Source: Alnus glutinosa (lineage: Eukaryota; Streptophyta; Magnoliopsida; Fagales; Betulaceae). From it: 64,000 bases of DNA. The DNA lies in the NCBI RefSeq assembly GCF_958979055.1, contig NC_084898.1:18867124-18931123 (forward strand), given 5' to 3'. This document shows, piece after piece, positions 34,120-45,289 of this stretch. The position numbers were made by a program, and so were the translations under genes. The number at the start of each line of letters is the position of its first letter. Positions within the stretch are counted from its first letter, which is position 1. Below the pieces are notes generated by a model. It worked only from the letters and a program-made list of their open reading frames with translations. It was not told where the DNA came from and did no database searches.

Positions 34120-35100
34120 AATCATTTTTTCCGAGCAAAAGAAAAAGGAAAAAGTACACATACTCCCATTAAACTATTATTTAATTGTCAATGAGCCCTC
34201 TAAACCTATGAATTTTCTTTGTCTCAACCTAAGAAAACTTGGTTTTTTTTTTAGTTTTCTTTTTCGAATTCACAAGGATATATTTATCTTATTGAAATTT
34301 TTTTAAGGTTATTTTTATCTTTTTATTGGATTTAGAGGAAACATTGACATTTTTTTAATAAGTATAAAAGAAAATATTGACACAATTAATCGTTTGTTTG
34401 GAGGGCACATTAGCCTTTAAGACAATTTCATGACCCCGTTATTTGCACATAAAGACGAAAAAGGTTTTAAATACTTGTATCCTGGCCTGTATAGTGATCC
34501 ATGAGGCTTCCTAAGCAACGTCAACAACAAAATGCATTTTTCCAGTGAAACAGGATAAACATAATCTTTACCACTTGTGAAACAGCATAATTCAACAAAT
34601 TTCAGTGCTTCATAATGTATCTCTATGGTAATAACAATGATCAACACAAAAATGCAAAACAACAAATAATATTTTTAAATGACAAAAATATCCTTCATAA
34701 AATTATATAAAAACAAAACAATTTTTTTTAAAAAAAATAAAAATAAAAATAAAAACCAAGGTTTTCCAATTTTTTTAATTTTTTTTTTAGATTTTCTTTT
34801 ATATAATTTCCAGTTTGGGGCACCACCTTGGATTTTCATTTTTCTCTCTTATTTTTTTTTTTTTAAAAAAATTTGTTTTATTTTTTTAAGTTTTAGATTT
34901 TTTTTTTCTTTGAATTCATAAGGATATATTTGTCTTATTTAATTTTTTTTAAGGTTATTTTTGTCTTTTTATTGGCTTTAGGGGTACATGGACATTTTTT
35001 TGGTAATATAGGAGGAAACATTGACAGAATTGATAGTTTGGGAGACAAAGTAACAATATGATAATAGTTTGAAGGAGGAGGTACGTGTACTTTTCCAAAA
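34120..35100. repeat. Two partial family-A TIR elements flanking a duplicated segment
   Basis: Bases 34139-34412 and 34680-35095 both resemble the element at 26.64-27.17 kb (AAAAAGTACACATACTCCC at one end, GAGGTACGTGTACTTTTCC at the other, ATTTTTGTCTTTTTATTGG inside). Between them 34419-34668 is a copy of a segment also found at 37262-37509. All is non-coding. Confidence 0.5.
34419..34668. repeat. 250-bp dispersed duplication, copy 1 (partner 37262-37509)
   Basis: Both copies start GACAATTTCATGACCCCG and share GTGATCCATGAGGCTTCCT, CAGTGAAACAGGATAAACAT and TTCAACAAATTTCAGTGCTT. The two copies lie in the same orientation on either side of the aspartic protease pseudogene. Origin unknown; a duplicated 3' UTR is one possibility. 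Confidence 0.7.
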
Positions 35101-35360
35101 AAAAAATATCATTAATTCTTTTCTTTCTTTATGAGCAAAAGAAAACAATTTATTTTCTTTTATATTTTCTCTTTCCGCAAGGTACTGGACTTCCAACATC
35201 CCATATGTTTGAAGAAAATAATTGAAACGAGATTTTAGATAAAAAAAACCCATCAAATTGGTAACAATTTTACTATTAGAATTAATATAAGTAGAATGAA
35301 ACATATTATCACTGCTTTGAGCAATCAGCGGGCAGGAAGGACACTTTCTTGGCCTCAAGA

Positions 35361-36501
35361 TCATCCTCCACTCTTACAAACTTTTTGAATGGCTGCAGGC
35401 TGCAGCTTACACATCAGCACCTCTAAAAATGGGCTGTGATAATGGGGTACAACAATCTCATCACCTTCAGATCTGAAGCAAAGACTAAGAACATTCCTCG
35501 GATCACTAACAACTGCAGCATCAATGGCTGCCTCTAATGCCATTACCAAATCAGCATGCAGTTCAGGTGGAAGAAAGGTCAACGCCATCCCGGCGTTGAT
35601 AATAATGTTACCCTCTTCAGCAGAGGAGCCCTTGTACACAGCAAACCTCTTGTTTCCAAAGCTAATGGCTTCAAGAGTAAGGTAATAGAATGTGGCCCGT
35701 TCATTTGCAGCTAAGGGAGTTTCAGGCTTTCAGCCACACCGCTGCCAGAAACCACTGCATTTCCGCCAAAACTAATCTTGCTTGTAGTATTTTGAGATAA
35801 ACCGTATGAAAAAGAGCCGCCAAAAGACTTGTTTAGTTGAGAGATTAGAGAAAAAGAGCCACCTCCAAGGCCGATTATGACAGACCCTGCCTCGCCAAAG
35901 GTGCCATTGTTATGGTGTCCACAGCCAAAAACAATATCTGGGATTGAAGCTGAGCCGATTGTTAACGTTTCGTCAGCAAGATCGCCACAAGTGAACGAGA
36001 GGTCTCCATAAGAATAACTGTACTTGCAGGCGCCACTGCTGTAGGAAGTTGTCTGTACTTGCAGGCGCCACTGCTGTAGGAAGTTGTCTCTAACGCAGTG
36101 CAAGGACCAGACTTGCATCCTACGGTACTGTATGTTGAGGATTGGTCAGGATCAAAGAGAGAGGAGTTTTGCTTGTAGCATTTCTCACATGGCTTACACT
36201 GTGTCCACGTCAGATCACTGCCGCTATCGGCTATACTGTTCATGAGATATTCTCCATCACTGGCTATTATTATGGATTGAATATTTGAGCTTGGCTTGAA
36301 ACAATTGACACGTGAAATGGAACGATGAAAAGCATTGTGCAAGCGATCATAATAGGTATAGGATTGATTGTAATCACGCTGCATGAGATCAACAGTGAAA
36401 CCACCATTACTGGCTTCTGTGAAGGAAACCACGAAGAGATGAAAGGAACATATTAGTGCAAAAGTATAGGGGAAAGAATATAATCTCAAAGTAGCAGCCA
36501 T
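35361..36501 (-). pseudogene. A1-family aspartic protease pseudogene (CDR1/nepenthesin-like)
   Basis: The minus-strand ATG at 36501 starts MAATLRLYSFPYTFALIC, a likely signal peptide. The N-terminal lobe then has GEYLMNSIADSGSDLTWTQC, where family members have a roughly 12-residue ISIGTPP segment before a DTGS catalytic motif; that segment is missing and the motif is DSGS. A 35-bp tandem duplication (36021-36089) shifts the frame. The body (YSYGDLSFTCGDLADETLTI, VFGCGHHNNGTFGEAG, GLGGGSFSLISQL) continues in another frame. An 8-bp tandem duplication (35720-35735) shifts it again. The second catalytic site reads INAGMALTFLP in place of IDSGTTLTFLP, so its Asp is Asn. The C-terminal part carries apparent single-base insertions and stops at 35361, short of the usual end. 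Intact relatives are intronless, secreted proteases; this copy cannot be one. Confidence 0.88.
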
Positions 36502-36566
36502 GATCACTTGAAAGAGTATGATAAAGAAAGATTGAATGAGAAATGAAGAAAAACATTGGTTTTAGC

Positions 36567-36575
36567 GAATTTATA
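36567..36575 (-). promoter_or_regulatory. TATA box of the aspartic protease pseudogene
   Basis: The minus strand reads TATAAATTC about 70 bp before the ATG at 36501, a well-placed plant TATA box. The gene arrived with, or decayed with, its promoter in place. Confidence 0.5.
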
Positions 36576-38385
36576 GAACTTGAGAGAGAGAGAAGCCATA
36601 AGGTGGAAGGTCAAAGATCAAAAAAGATTTGAATGCATGGTGGGATGGGATATAAAAAGTAAAAGGAAGAGGAAGTGGCATAGCCTATGATATCAACGTT
36701 ATGAATCTCAGTGTTCAATGCAGCTAATAAATTTCGAACAATCCTCCAAGACATACTCCTTGTGATCCCCGTGTGTACATACCTGATAATTTGAGAACAA
36801 TAACTCGACTATCATGAGTAAAAATTGCTGCTCTTGACTAGCAATTTTTTGATATGGTACAAGAAAATAAAAAATAAAAAATTATCTACATAAGAACCTC
36901 AGCAAGCTGGAGCAATTACCAAAATCATATGTGGCGGCTCATTGACAAAGCATTTCGCACCGTGTTCAAACCAAACAGCTCAATTAAAAGGTGAGTCACG
37001 CAGTGCACACATCCTGAATCAGGTTTTGCTGAAGGATATATTTTATGGTCAAGTATACAGAACTGTTCAAGCAAGATGATAACAGTAGAAAATATACAGT
37101 AAAGACCACGATGTTATATCTTTCAGTCATCCGCTTTCTTGAGTGATAAAATGCAGATAATTAGATGGACATCATCCAGCAAATAAAGGACATTTCACAA
37201 ATGTAATATTCATGGACAAACCCAACGCAATGAAACATTCAGGAAGACATATGCCCTCTAGGACAATTTCATGACCCCGAAATTTGCACGCCAGAGAAAG
37301 ACGAACAAGGTTTTAAATACTTGTATCCTGTAAAGTGATCCATGAGGCTTCCTCAAGCAAAGTCAACAACAAAATGCATGTTCCAGTGAAACAGGATAAA
37401 CATAATCTTTACCATTTGTGAAACAGCATAATTCAACAAATTTCAGTGCTTCCGAATGTATCTCTATGATAAATAACAATGATCAACACAAAATGCAAAA
37501 CAACAAATAGTATTGTTTTGACATGAATGGTAACATTACCCATCATGGTTGCCTTGCCCCTGATCTGTTCTTCTCATCGCATCTTAATTGCCATGTTAGG
37601 TGGTCCTTTAGAAAATATAGAATGTGAATATCCCCCCAGAGTCAACTCTTCAATGTGATGATCTGGAATGATATAGTATATGGATTTTGAACTTGAACTG
37701 ATATAATGTTCAGGTGTTGGTTACTGGGATGGACGTTAATTAAAAAGAAAAAAGAAAAAAAAAACATGGACATCAAGACTATTCCATATCAATTATTTCA
37801 TCTTCAGTGTTGGCTTCTACCATTCACAACAAAATTTGGAATTGGATATGAAGACTGCAATCTCCTATTATTCCCATTCAAATCAACAAACTGAAGCATA
37901 TTAGTTACCCTTCTCCATAATAGACCTACGTCACCTACTGGTTCAATATTTAAAACAGATGAAAACTCCAACACAATAAATTAACTCCAGAAACGAAATC
38001 CTAAGAAAGAAATTAAAAAGAAAAGTATTCAACCAAATTTATCTGACCAAAATCTGGAAATTGAACCTATTAACAAATTTTGATTGCCATGTAACCCCAA
38101 GAGGTTCAATGAATACATTATAAATGCAGTATGGCGCTACAATAGATGTGAAGCAGTGGAACATAATTGGAAGATTACATACAGCAACATATCAAGACAT
38201 CTTTGCCAATACTTCTTTAAATATAAACCCTTCCAAACAGACATCATCTTTACAACATATCTTCACTGACAGAAACAGATTATTAGGTATATGACTATAA
38301 TAACCACAGATAGCTATAAGTATACTGTTTCCAGGCGTAAAATCGAAGACAAAAATCCAAAACTATACTCAATTTTCGTACTCTA
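36576..38385. other. Intergenic between protease pseudogene and the 38.4-kb gene
   Basis: Bases 37262-37509 are the second copy of the 250-bp duplication. No other coding sequence is supported. Bases just left of 38386 (about 38100-38385) are the likely 3' UTR of the minus-strand gene. Confidence 0.4.
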
Positions 38386-39285
38386 CTAATCACTTAGCTC
38401 ATCTTCAATGCCAGAAACACTCAACCTCGCAGACGCCTGCTTAGCCCACTTGACGATTTTCTCAGCCTCCCGGCTAATCTTCTCCTCCTCTTTCATTGCC
38501 TTCTTTAGCATCTTTTGCTGCTCTTTTGTCGAAAAAGTGCTCAAATCCGATAAAAATTCATCGTTCTTGCCCCAGTCAAGACCGATACCCGTATCCTGAT
38601 TTTCCTTACTCTTCTTGTGAGAAGCCTTCTTTGGAGAACACCAGAAGCAACCGGCTTTCTTTGGCGGAGAAGGCGAATCCATCAATGAATTCGACGAACC
38701 CAAGGGTGAAGACAACGACCCTGATTTCGATTTTAATTTTGAGCGCCTTTTCTTATCTGGGTTTTGTTTGGAAGTCGAGAAAATCATATTTTCCAGCGAC
38801 GAATCAGAAGAATTCGAAGGAGATGAAGTCGACCCATGTTTCAAATTCGGCCCTGAACCCCTTATCCCATCTGGGAAAGTCCCTTTTTCCATTGAGAAAT
38901 TGGAGCGATCAAGAGGCGACAAGGCACGCCCAGAAGGTGATTTCGGCTCCAAACCCGTTTTCTCATCCGGGTCCTGTTTGTAATGTGAGAAAATTGCAGC
39001 ATCTTCCTCATTACGATTACCGGACTGTGTGTCAGCCTTATCAGAGTTGTTGTTGAAGTCGTTGTTTGTGTAGGGAGGTGGGGCTGAGCGTTTGGGCTTA
39101 GTGAGCGGGAAGGATTTGAGTTTGCGGAAACGGGACTCGAGCTCGGCGGGGAGGACAGAGGAGTCGGTGAAAGAAGAGCAGTTGATGGCAGAGACTTGCT
39201 CCAGAACGCAGAGATCTTGTGCCTGCGAGATTAGCTCTTCCACTGCCGATTCGTCTGTGTCCGATTGGTACGAGAAATCGGCCAT
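38386..39285 (-). CDS. Unknown 299-residue protein with Cys cluster and conserved C-terminal helix
   Basis: An intronless minus-strand frame starts MADFSYQSDTDESAVEELIS at 39285. Residues 1-70 include an acidic helix-prone segment and SRFRKLKSFPL. Residues 70-205 are low-complexity, rich in Ser, Pro, Lys and Asp, probably disordered. Residues 212-241 hold GCFWCSPKKASHKKSKEN, a Cys/Trp pair followed by a basic patch. Residues 242-287 (DEFLSDLSTFSTKEQQKMLK, then EEEKISREAEKIVKWAKQ) form a likely amphipathic or coiled-coil helix. The same domain occurs in the 112-residue gene at 49.4 kb (28 of 46 identical). Codon use and the clean 299-codon frame support a real gene. Function unknown. Upstream 39286-39540 is the presumed promoter. 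Confidence 0.82.
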   Translation of the reverse strand: MADFSYQSDTDESAVEELISQAQDLCVLEQVSAINCSSFTDSSVLPAELESRFRKLKSFPLTKPKRSAPPPYTNNDFNNNSDKADTQSGNRNEEDAAIFSHYKQDPDEKTGLEPKSPSGRALSPLDRSNFSMEKGTFPDGIRGSGPNLKHGSTSSPSNSSDSSLENMIFSTSKQNPDKKRRSKLKSKSGSLSSPLGSSNSLMDSPSPPKKAGCFWCSPKKASHKKSKENQDTGIGLDWGKNDEFLSDLSTFSTKEQQKMLKKAMKEEEKISREAEKIVKWAKQASARLSVSGIEDELSD

Positions 39286-39940
39286 TCTATTTCGTATATC
39301 GGAGATGCGAGCTGTGGCTCTCTCTGTGTGCGTTCAATTTTGGGCTCTTTCAGCATCCCAGGGGCTTCGGGGCAGTGCTCAGTGTTCACACTACGCGCTG
39401 GGAGAAGATGCGTCTAACGGCTAACTCATGCTTTTGGCATCTTTTCCCTTTCAACTTTTCAACGGCTGGGATCCACTTTCAGTTTCCTACGGTCCCTACC
39501 GAGATTTTCTGTCATTTGTATCTTTCGGCTTGATGTGAAAGATATGTAAAGTGAAAATAAATTTATGGTATGTTTCGGTAATATTTATTTTTTTATTATT
39601 ATATTTTATTATTTTTTAAAACTATATTTGAGTTGTTTTTTAATTAAAATTTTAATTAAGTTTTATCTAATATTTTTTAATTTTGTCTCAAATTTTATAA
39701 ACCATCCAAACATAATTTCAAAAAAATAATTTTTTTCTATATTTATAATTTTAAATATAATATAATACAAAAAAAATTACACACTCAAACGAGTCTTTAA
39801 AGTGAATAGAAAAATAAAATAAATTTAAACTATTTAATTATAAAAATTGACAAAATGAACACATCCGCGTATATTATAGGCAAATGTTAAATATTACACC
39901 TTTGTTTTATAATTTAATTAAAAAAATTTACCTTCAATAA
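39286..39940. other. Promoter side of the 38.4-kb gene, then AT-rich DNA
   Basis: The first 250 bp are moderately GC-rich, fitting a 5' UTR and promoter of the minus-strand gene. Frames on the opposite strand there are shadows. After 39540 the DNA is AT-rich with no gene. Confidence 0.4.
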
Positions 39941-40496
39941 GGATGGGTTGTAAAACCTTTATTTTACAGCATCCAATTATAAGTTAACAATTCATAAAAA
40001 AATAAAAATTATAACAAAAATACTATAAACCTTAAAACACCAAATCTATCCCCCTCTCAGCACTCTCACTTTCTAAGGAAACTCCCGACCACGTTTCCAC
40101 AGCCAATAGGCCGGAATCCAGCCAGAAGGAAATTCCCAAGCACATTTCCCCTGTCGAATCCAACTGTTCTGACCTGAGAATGGCTAGATCCCGGCCAGTC
40201 GGTCTAGGAGTGGCCAGATCTAGGTGGGCCGGCCGAGATCCGGCTGTTTTGGATGGATAACAGGTTGCCTTGACGTGGCTGGATGATTGGTCGTCGACGG
40301 AATCCGATGAACATTTGGCGGTGGTCGTCAGCGGAATCCGGCAGCGGGTGGCTGAACAAGTTTTGGGTTTAAAACCGATTGGGCTCTTTCAAAATGAAAA
40401 ATATTGGGTGCTTTTCATGCATAGTATATTTTAGTCTTTTAATGATGTGTCAACTCTTTGGTGGATGCTGTAAAACATCACTTTTACAGCCCATCT
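39941..40496. mobile_element. TIR element, non-autonomous
   Basis: The left GGATGGGTTGTAAAACC, followed by TTTTACAGCATCCA, pairs with the right end, reversed, AGATGGGCTGTAAAAGTG and TTTTACAGCATCCA. The flanks TTCAATAA and CTAAATAA agree at 6 of 8. The interior at 40070-40370 is GC-rich (CCGGAATCCAGCC, GGCCGGCCGAGATCCGG) with no recognised domain; it may be a captured fragment. Confidence 0.55.
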
Positions 40497-40750
40497 CTAA
40501 ATAAAATTGTTCTAAGAATTAGTTGAAGAGTAATGCTACTTACCATATATATATATTATTTGCACACATTATCTTGATGTACATCGAGTATACATCAAGA
40601 CACATTGGGTGTATGACCTATGTATATGGGTTCATGGGTTCCACACATATGAGATTCAAATGCACGGGTCTCACACTAAATATGTCTTGGTGTATACTTG
40701 ATCCACACAAAGGTGATGTACAACAATCATTTGCCATTTGTATTTTATAA

Positions 40751-41287
40751 GAAAAAAGTATACATAATCTCCTCAAACTACCAATTATGTCAATCTCTCC
40801 CCCATAAACTACTGAAAAATATCAATGTTCATCCCTAATAACAAAAATATTCTTCATAAAATTATTAAAAAAAACTAAAAAAAATTATTTTTAAAAATAT
40901 AAAATAACAAAAAGTTATACAAAAAACTAAAAACAAAGAAAACATTAAAAAAAAGGGTTTTTATTTTTTTTCGATTGTTTTTTTTTTTATTTTTTTCTAA
41001 TTTTCAGATTTTATTTTTTTGTTTTTTGTTTAAAAAAAAAATCGTATTTTTCTAATAGTTTTTTTCTTCTTTTTTTCCTTTATTTTTTTAATTTGTTTTT
41101 TAAAACTTTATTTTATTTTATTTTTTATTTTATTTTATTTTTTTTCGAATTATAAGAACATTTTTGTCTCATTGAAAAGAATTTATAGTCATTTTTGTCT
41201 TTTTGTTAGTCTTACGAAAGACATTAACATGTTTTAGTAATTTAAGGGGGACATTAACATAACTGGTGGTTCAGTGAAGATGTGTCT
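40751..41287. mobile_element. AT-rich TIR element (family A)
   Basis: The left AGTATACATAATCTCCTCAA, then TATGTCAATC, is inverted at the right as GGGGGACATTAACATAACT, then GTGGTTCAGTG. It resembles the copies at 26.6 and 34.1-35.1 kb, including the ATTTTTGTCTTTTTG inner segment. No genes are present. Confidence 0.5.
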
Positions 41288-41944
41288 GATTATAAGCTTA
41301 TGTTTCGAATGACATCCAAAACCTATATTGGGTCGTGCAACGTGAAGCAACACATGAGCTTATAAACAGACCAAGTATGTCGGATATGGCTTACGGGCTA
41401 TAAGCACCTATGCTATAGTTAATCTAAGGGTTTGAATTTAATTTCATAGGTTTAAACTCAAATCCAAACCCTTGGATTAATTAAGCATAAGTGCTGTAAA
41501 ATAAATTTACACCAGATAAGCCTCTTCCCTAAATACCACACCACCAATATATGAAAGTGAAACCATGCAGATACATCATACACATATAGAAAGAAATTAA
41601 TGCTCACCAAACCATGCAAATTATAAATATAAATACACTTATAGGTCAGAATGGATTAGGACCGAGTAGCTTTCACCAGCTAGCTTTTAAAATAAAAGAT
41701 AATCAACGTACACTCTTCGATCACCTACTGCATTTATATACACACTCTAGCTTTCACCAACACTCGATTGATCTTCACCGGCCTACTGCATTTACACACC
41801 CCCACACGAAATCTGATTGGAAGATGCATTAATTCCTTTAAACTTCATTTACTCAGACACCACCAATCTCTTAATTTTGCATTCACTGATCAACTCAACT
41901 ACTTCAAATGTCTGTATTTTTTTTTTGGAGAAATAATAAGCCCC
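41288..41944. other. Intergenic, no gene
   Basis: A small inverted repeat lies near 41425-41490 (CTAAGGGTTTGAATTTAA and its near complement). The remainder has no coding signal I can support. Confidence 0.35.
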
Positions 41945-42778
41945 GAAGCCACGTGGTCCCCAAGTTAAGTCGGAGGTTCAACTCATAGGCTTGACCCGGT
42001 CCGACCCAACTCGGTCATTTCGGTCAATACACCTCGGTCAGAACACCTCAGATGTTTGTCACAACCTTATACGAAAAAATCAACTCGGTGTCGGAGCACC
42101 TCGGACTATGACTTTTCTCCATAGATTGGTCACCTCGGACAGGAAGACTCCATTGGATGCGGAATAAACTGGGATTCTATATGGAGCGAATAAGTCTCAA
42201 ATATTTCCACATTGGAGGATTGGTTTGCGTACAATGCAAGCGCCGTGAAGCTATCTTCTCAAATTCAGCAAGTAAGCATCTGTTAACCATTAGAACTCTA
42301 TATCCAGGATTCGTGGGATTTTTGTTTAGTCCCCAATACCAAGATTTCTGGAATGGATCTATATCCCAACATTAATGGGATACAGACCCCTATCAACATG
42401 GAACTCATTTAAAAAGAGGTAGAGTCCTATCCAACTTCTACTCAATTCAAATTTTATGAGGATAAGGTTGAAACCTACGCGATCTAGGAGTTCAACTATA
42501 CTTCAAGCAATCCAGTGAGTCTTTAACTAAGAGCCTATAAATAAGACTAGTACACCAGATATTTTTGATATATTTTCAAAGCTCAGAGATTTTTTAGTTC
42601 CCCTTGAAAGTCATAAAGCTTATACTGATTTAGTCATCGGAGTGGGCGTAGTCGGTGTCCTTGACTAGTCGTTTGTTATTTTCGCAAATCCCAAGGAAGG
42701 CAGGGAAAGAAGTAAAAGAAGCTTGTTCGGCGAATCATAAGGCAACACGTCGCCATATCGGAAACTGTACCAATAGTT

Positions 42779-42796
42779 TGGCGCCGTTTGTGGGAA
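42779..42796 (+). promoter_or_regulatory. Gypsy primer-binding site region
   Basis: TGGCGCCGTTTGTGGGAA closely matches the TGGCGCCGTCTGTGGGAA block that follows the 5' LTR in many plant Gypsy elements. It marks the LTR end at about 42778. Confidence 0.7.
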
Positions 42797-43285
42797 TCGA
42801 CATTGTTCCTTAAAAAAAAAAAAAAAAAAAAAAAGGTCATGGCGAATACGCGCCGTATCAATCCGAGTAAGAACATCACCCATGAAGAAGCGAAGTCCAT
42901 CGGCCCTGAGGCCCGAATAGCCTGAATCAACAGTTGGCTCAAGCGCAGAAGAACGTAGAGGATCTATTGGCTCAGAATGCAGTGTTGCAAGCTGCCCAAA
43001 CGCCCGCACCATCGCAACACCTAGAAGGGGGAGAGAATAGCTGAAACGAAGATCGTCGAGTGGCTCCGAGCGAATACCTGGAAGGATCTGGAGAGCAAGG
43101 TGACCCTCGAAATGAGAACAACACCCTACAAGGGAACCAACCTCCACCCCCATCAACTGAAGCTGAGAGGAAGCTACAATAGACGATTCTTTATTTGGGC
43201 GCAAAGTATGACGTACTGTCGAAAATCGTGGTAGAAGCAGAGCGGGAAGGAGCCTCTAGTTAGCCTCTTTCAGAACACCGACTCC

Positions 43286-43417
43286 ATGTTTATGGAAGAG
43301 GTAGCTAACACGGCTTTGCCCAAGAAGTTCAAGGTCCCGGACATTCCCATCTTCATGGACAGTGAGGACCCAATGGAGCACCTGATGACCTTTCGGTCTC
43401 ATACGTCTTTGCACAAG
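43286..43417 (+). pseudogene. Gypsy gag core, part 1 (left of the CACTA insertion)
   Basis: The frame reads LPKKFKVPDIPIFMDSEDPM and EHLMTFRSHTSL, the start of a Ty3/Gypsy retrotransposon gag domain (consensus F-K-V-P-x-I-x-x-Y-D-G-x-x-D-P-x-x-H-L). The reading stops being gag exactly at 43418, where the CACTA element begins. Sequence farther upstream (42839-43285) is frameshifted. Confidence 0.8.
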
Positions 43418-43614
43418 CACTACAAAAAAAAAAAAAAAAAAAAAAGCAAATTCTGGACGGTTTTAAACCGTCTAGTATATAGAGTCGCTAAATAAATTTC
43501 TAGACGGTTTGGGCAAAACCGTCCAGACTTTTTTTTTTTTTTCTTTTTTTTTTTTCTTTTCTTTTCTTTTCTTCTTCTTCTTCTTCTTCTTCTTCTTCTT
43601 CTTCTTCTTCTTCT

Positions 43615-43656
<42 letters not shown>

Positions 43657-44863
43657 CTGTTTCGATTATTTTTTATATTAATTAATTTTTTGATATTAAA
43701 ACTAATTAATATGATCTGAAATTCTGAATTAGTTTTTTGTTATTGGATCAGTGCATACGCCGGCCGACGACAGAGAAGGAAAGAGAAAGAGAGATCCGGA
43801 CAGCCACGGAGAAAGAGAGAGAGGAAGAAAGATCTGTCACCCACGCACACCGGCCGGCGACAGAGAAAGATAAAGGAAGAGAGAACCGGCCGGAATACCA
43901 CGTATTCTGGCCGGATCTCTCTCTATATGCGGCCAGAGAGAGATACCGAGCGTGGGTTTCGGCCGAATCTGGTAGGAAACCTAGACGACTTCGCCAGATC
44001 CGGCCGGAAACCCAGACGGCCTCGCCAGATCCGGCACTCCATCTCCAGCACTCTCTCCCGTTGTCCCGATCCCGCCGTTCCGTCGAGATCTCGTCGCCCG
44101 TGTGAATCAACAAACCCAAAAAGGAAAGACCCCGCCCTTTACATTGAAGTGTCGGAGAATAGCATTTTGCTTCACCCTCAAGGTTGTCGTTCGGCCAGCT
44201 GGGGTTCATGAAGGGCTGGGGTTCACATTTGCAACGTGGGGTTCGATCAGAGGGGCTGTAGTGCTATACGCTTTCTTTGCTTGGGGAATATGCGTCATTT
44301 TGACATGCTTCTCAATCCGCGTCATTTTCTTTAGACGCGTTTAAGCTGTTGATAGTGTGTCAATCTACAGTTGAAAAGTTAGGTGCCTATCCATGCCATT
44401 TGAAAACTAATGAATTTTCAGACGGTTTGAAACAAACCGTCTTTAAATTTAAAGACAATTTGGAAAAAACCGTCTGAAAATTTATATTTCTGGACGGTTT
44501 TTTTCAAACCGTCCATAATTAATTTTTTATTTTTTTTTCAATCCAAGCGATTTTTGTCACTATTTTTTTTTTTAATATCAATAATTCCAGACGGTTTTTG
44601 AAATGTAAATTTCCAGACGGTTTTCTCAAAACCGTCTATAAATTTAGTGACGGTTTGATCAAAACCTTCTGGAAATATAAATTTCCAGACGGTTATTTTC
44701 AAACCGTCTGTAAATTTATGGACGGTTTACTCAAACCGTCCATATTTATTTATTTAGAGACGGTTATTTAAAAACTGTCTATAAAATTTTAATTCTAAAC
44801 GGTTTTAGAAACCGTCTAGAAAAAAACCGTCTATAATTGTCCTTTTTTTTTTTTTATATAGTG
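43418..44863. mobile_element. Non-autonomous CACTA (EnSpm/CMC) transposon
   Basis: 1446 bp with TIRs CACTACAAAAAAAAA at the left and, reversed, CACTATATAAAAAAA at the right. It is flanked by the 3-bp duplication AAG (43415-43417 and 44864-44866) typical of CACTA elements. Subterminal regions are packed with GACGGTTT/AAACCGTC in both orientations (more than ten copies at 44420-44835), the expected transposase-binding arrays. The centre has a (CTT)n tract at about 43570-43615, poly-T, and a GC-rich block (43745-44340) with CCGGCCGG motifs and no transposase; it may be captured DNA. Confidence 0.88.
43745..44345. other. GC-rich cargo-like centre of the CACTA element
   Basis: This 600-bp block stands out from its AT-rich ends. 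It is rich in GAGAGA, CCGGCCGG and TCCGGC, with overlapping low-complexity frames on both strands and no domain I recognise. It could be captured host 5' UTR or promoter DNA. Confidence 0.4.
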
Positions 44864-45289
44864 AAGACCCCCGATGCAGTAGCATGCCGAGCCTTTCCAC
44901 TCACCTTGTCAGGAAAGGCCCAAGACTGGCTCAGGAATCTTCTACTGAGGTCTATCGATAATTTCGATACCCTCGGACAAAAGCTCTTGACGCAGTTTAT
45001 GTCAGGAAGGGTTAGGCGAAAACCTCGAGGGTACCTACTCTCCATGCGCCAAGGTCGCAATGAATCTCTCAGGAACTACCTCTGGAGATTCAACCATGAG
45101 AAATTGGAAACTAAGAGTGCACCTGATGATTTCATCTACAGTGCAATTTTCCAGGAGCTGAAGAAGGATGGCCCCCTCATGGCAGAGTTGGCATTGAAAC
45201 TGCCAAAGGATTTACACGCCTTTATGATCAAGGTTGATAGGTACATCAACCAGGAGGAGACACTTCGGGCCTTCCTAGGCCCCCCCTGA
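44864..45289 (+). pseudogene. Gypsy gag core, part 2 (right of the CACTA insertion)
   Basis: Immediately right of the CACTA element the gag frame resumes: AVACRAFPLTLSGKAQDWLR, FDTLGQKLLTQFMSGR and ESLRNYLWRFNHE are standard Ty3/Gypsy gag motifs. Its phase is continuous with part 1 across the insertion if one AAG copy is counted. It stops at 45289 near FLGPP; later sequence is frameshifted. Confidence 0.82.

Noticed and set aside
38496..39056. 186-codon plus-strand frame
   Set aside because: It is the opposite strand of the 299-residue gene and has no family match.
43737..44344. Arg/Glu- and Pro-rich frames inside the CACTA element
   Set aside because: GAGAGA and CCGG low-complexity DNA gives open frames on both strands; no transposase or other domain is recognisable.
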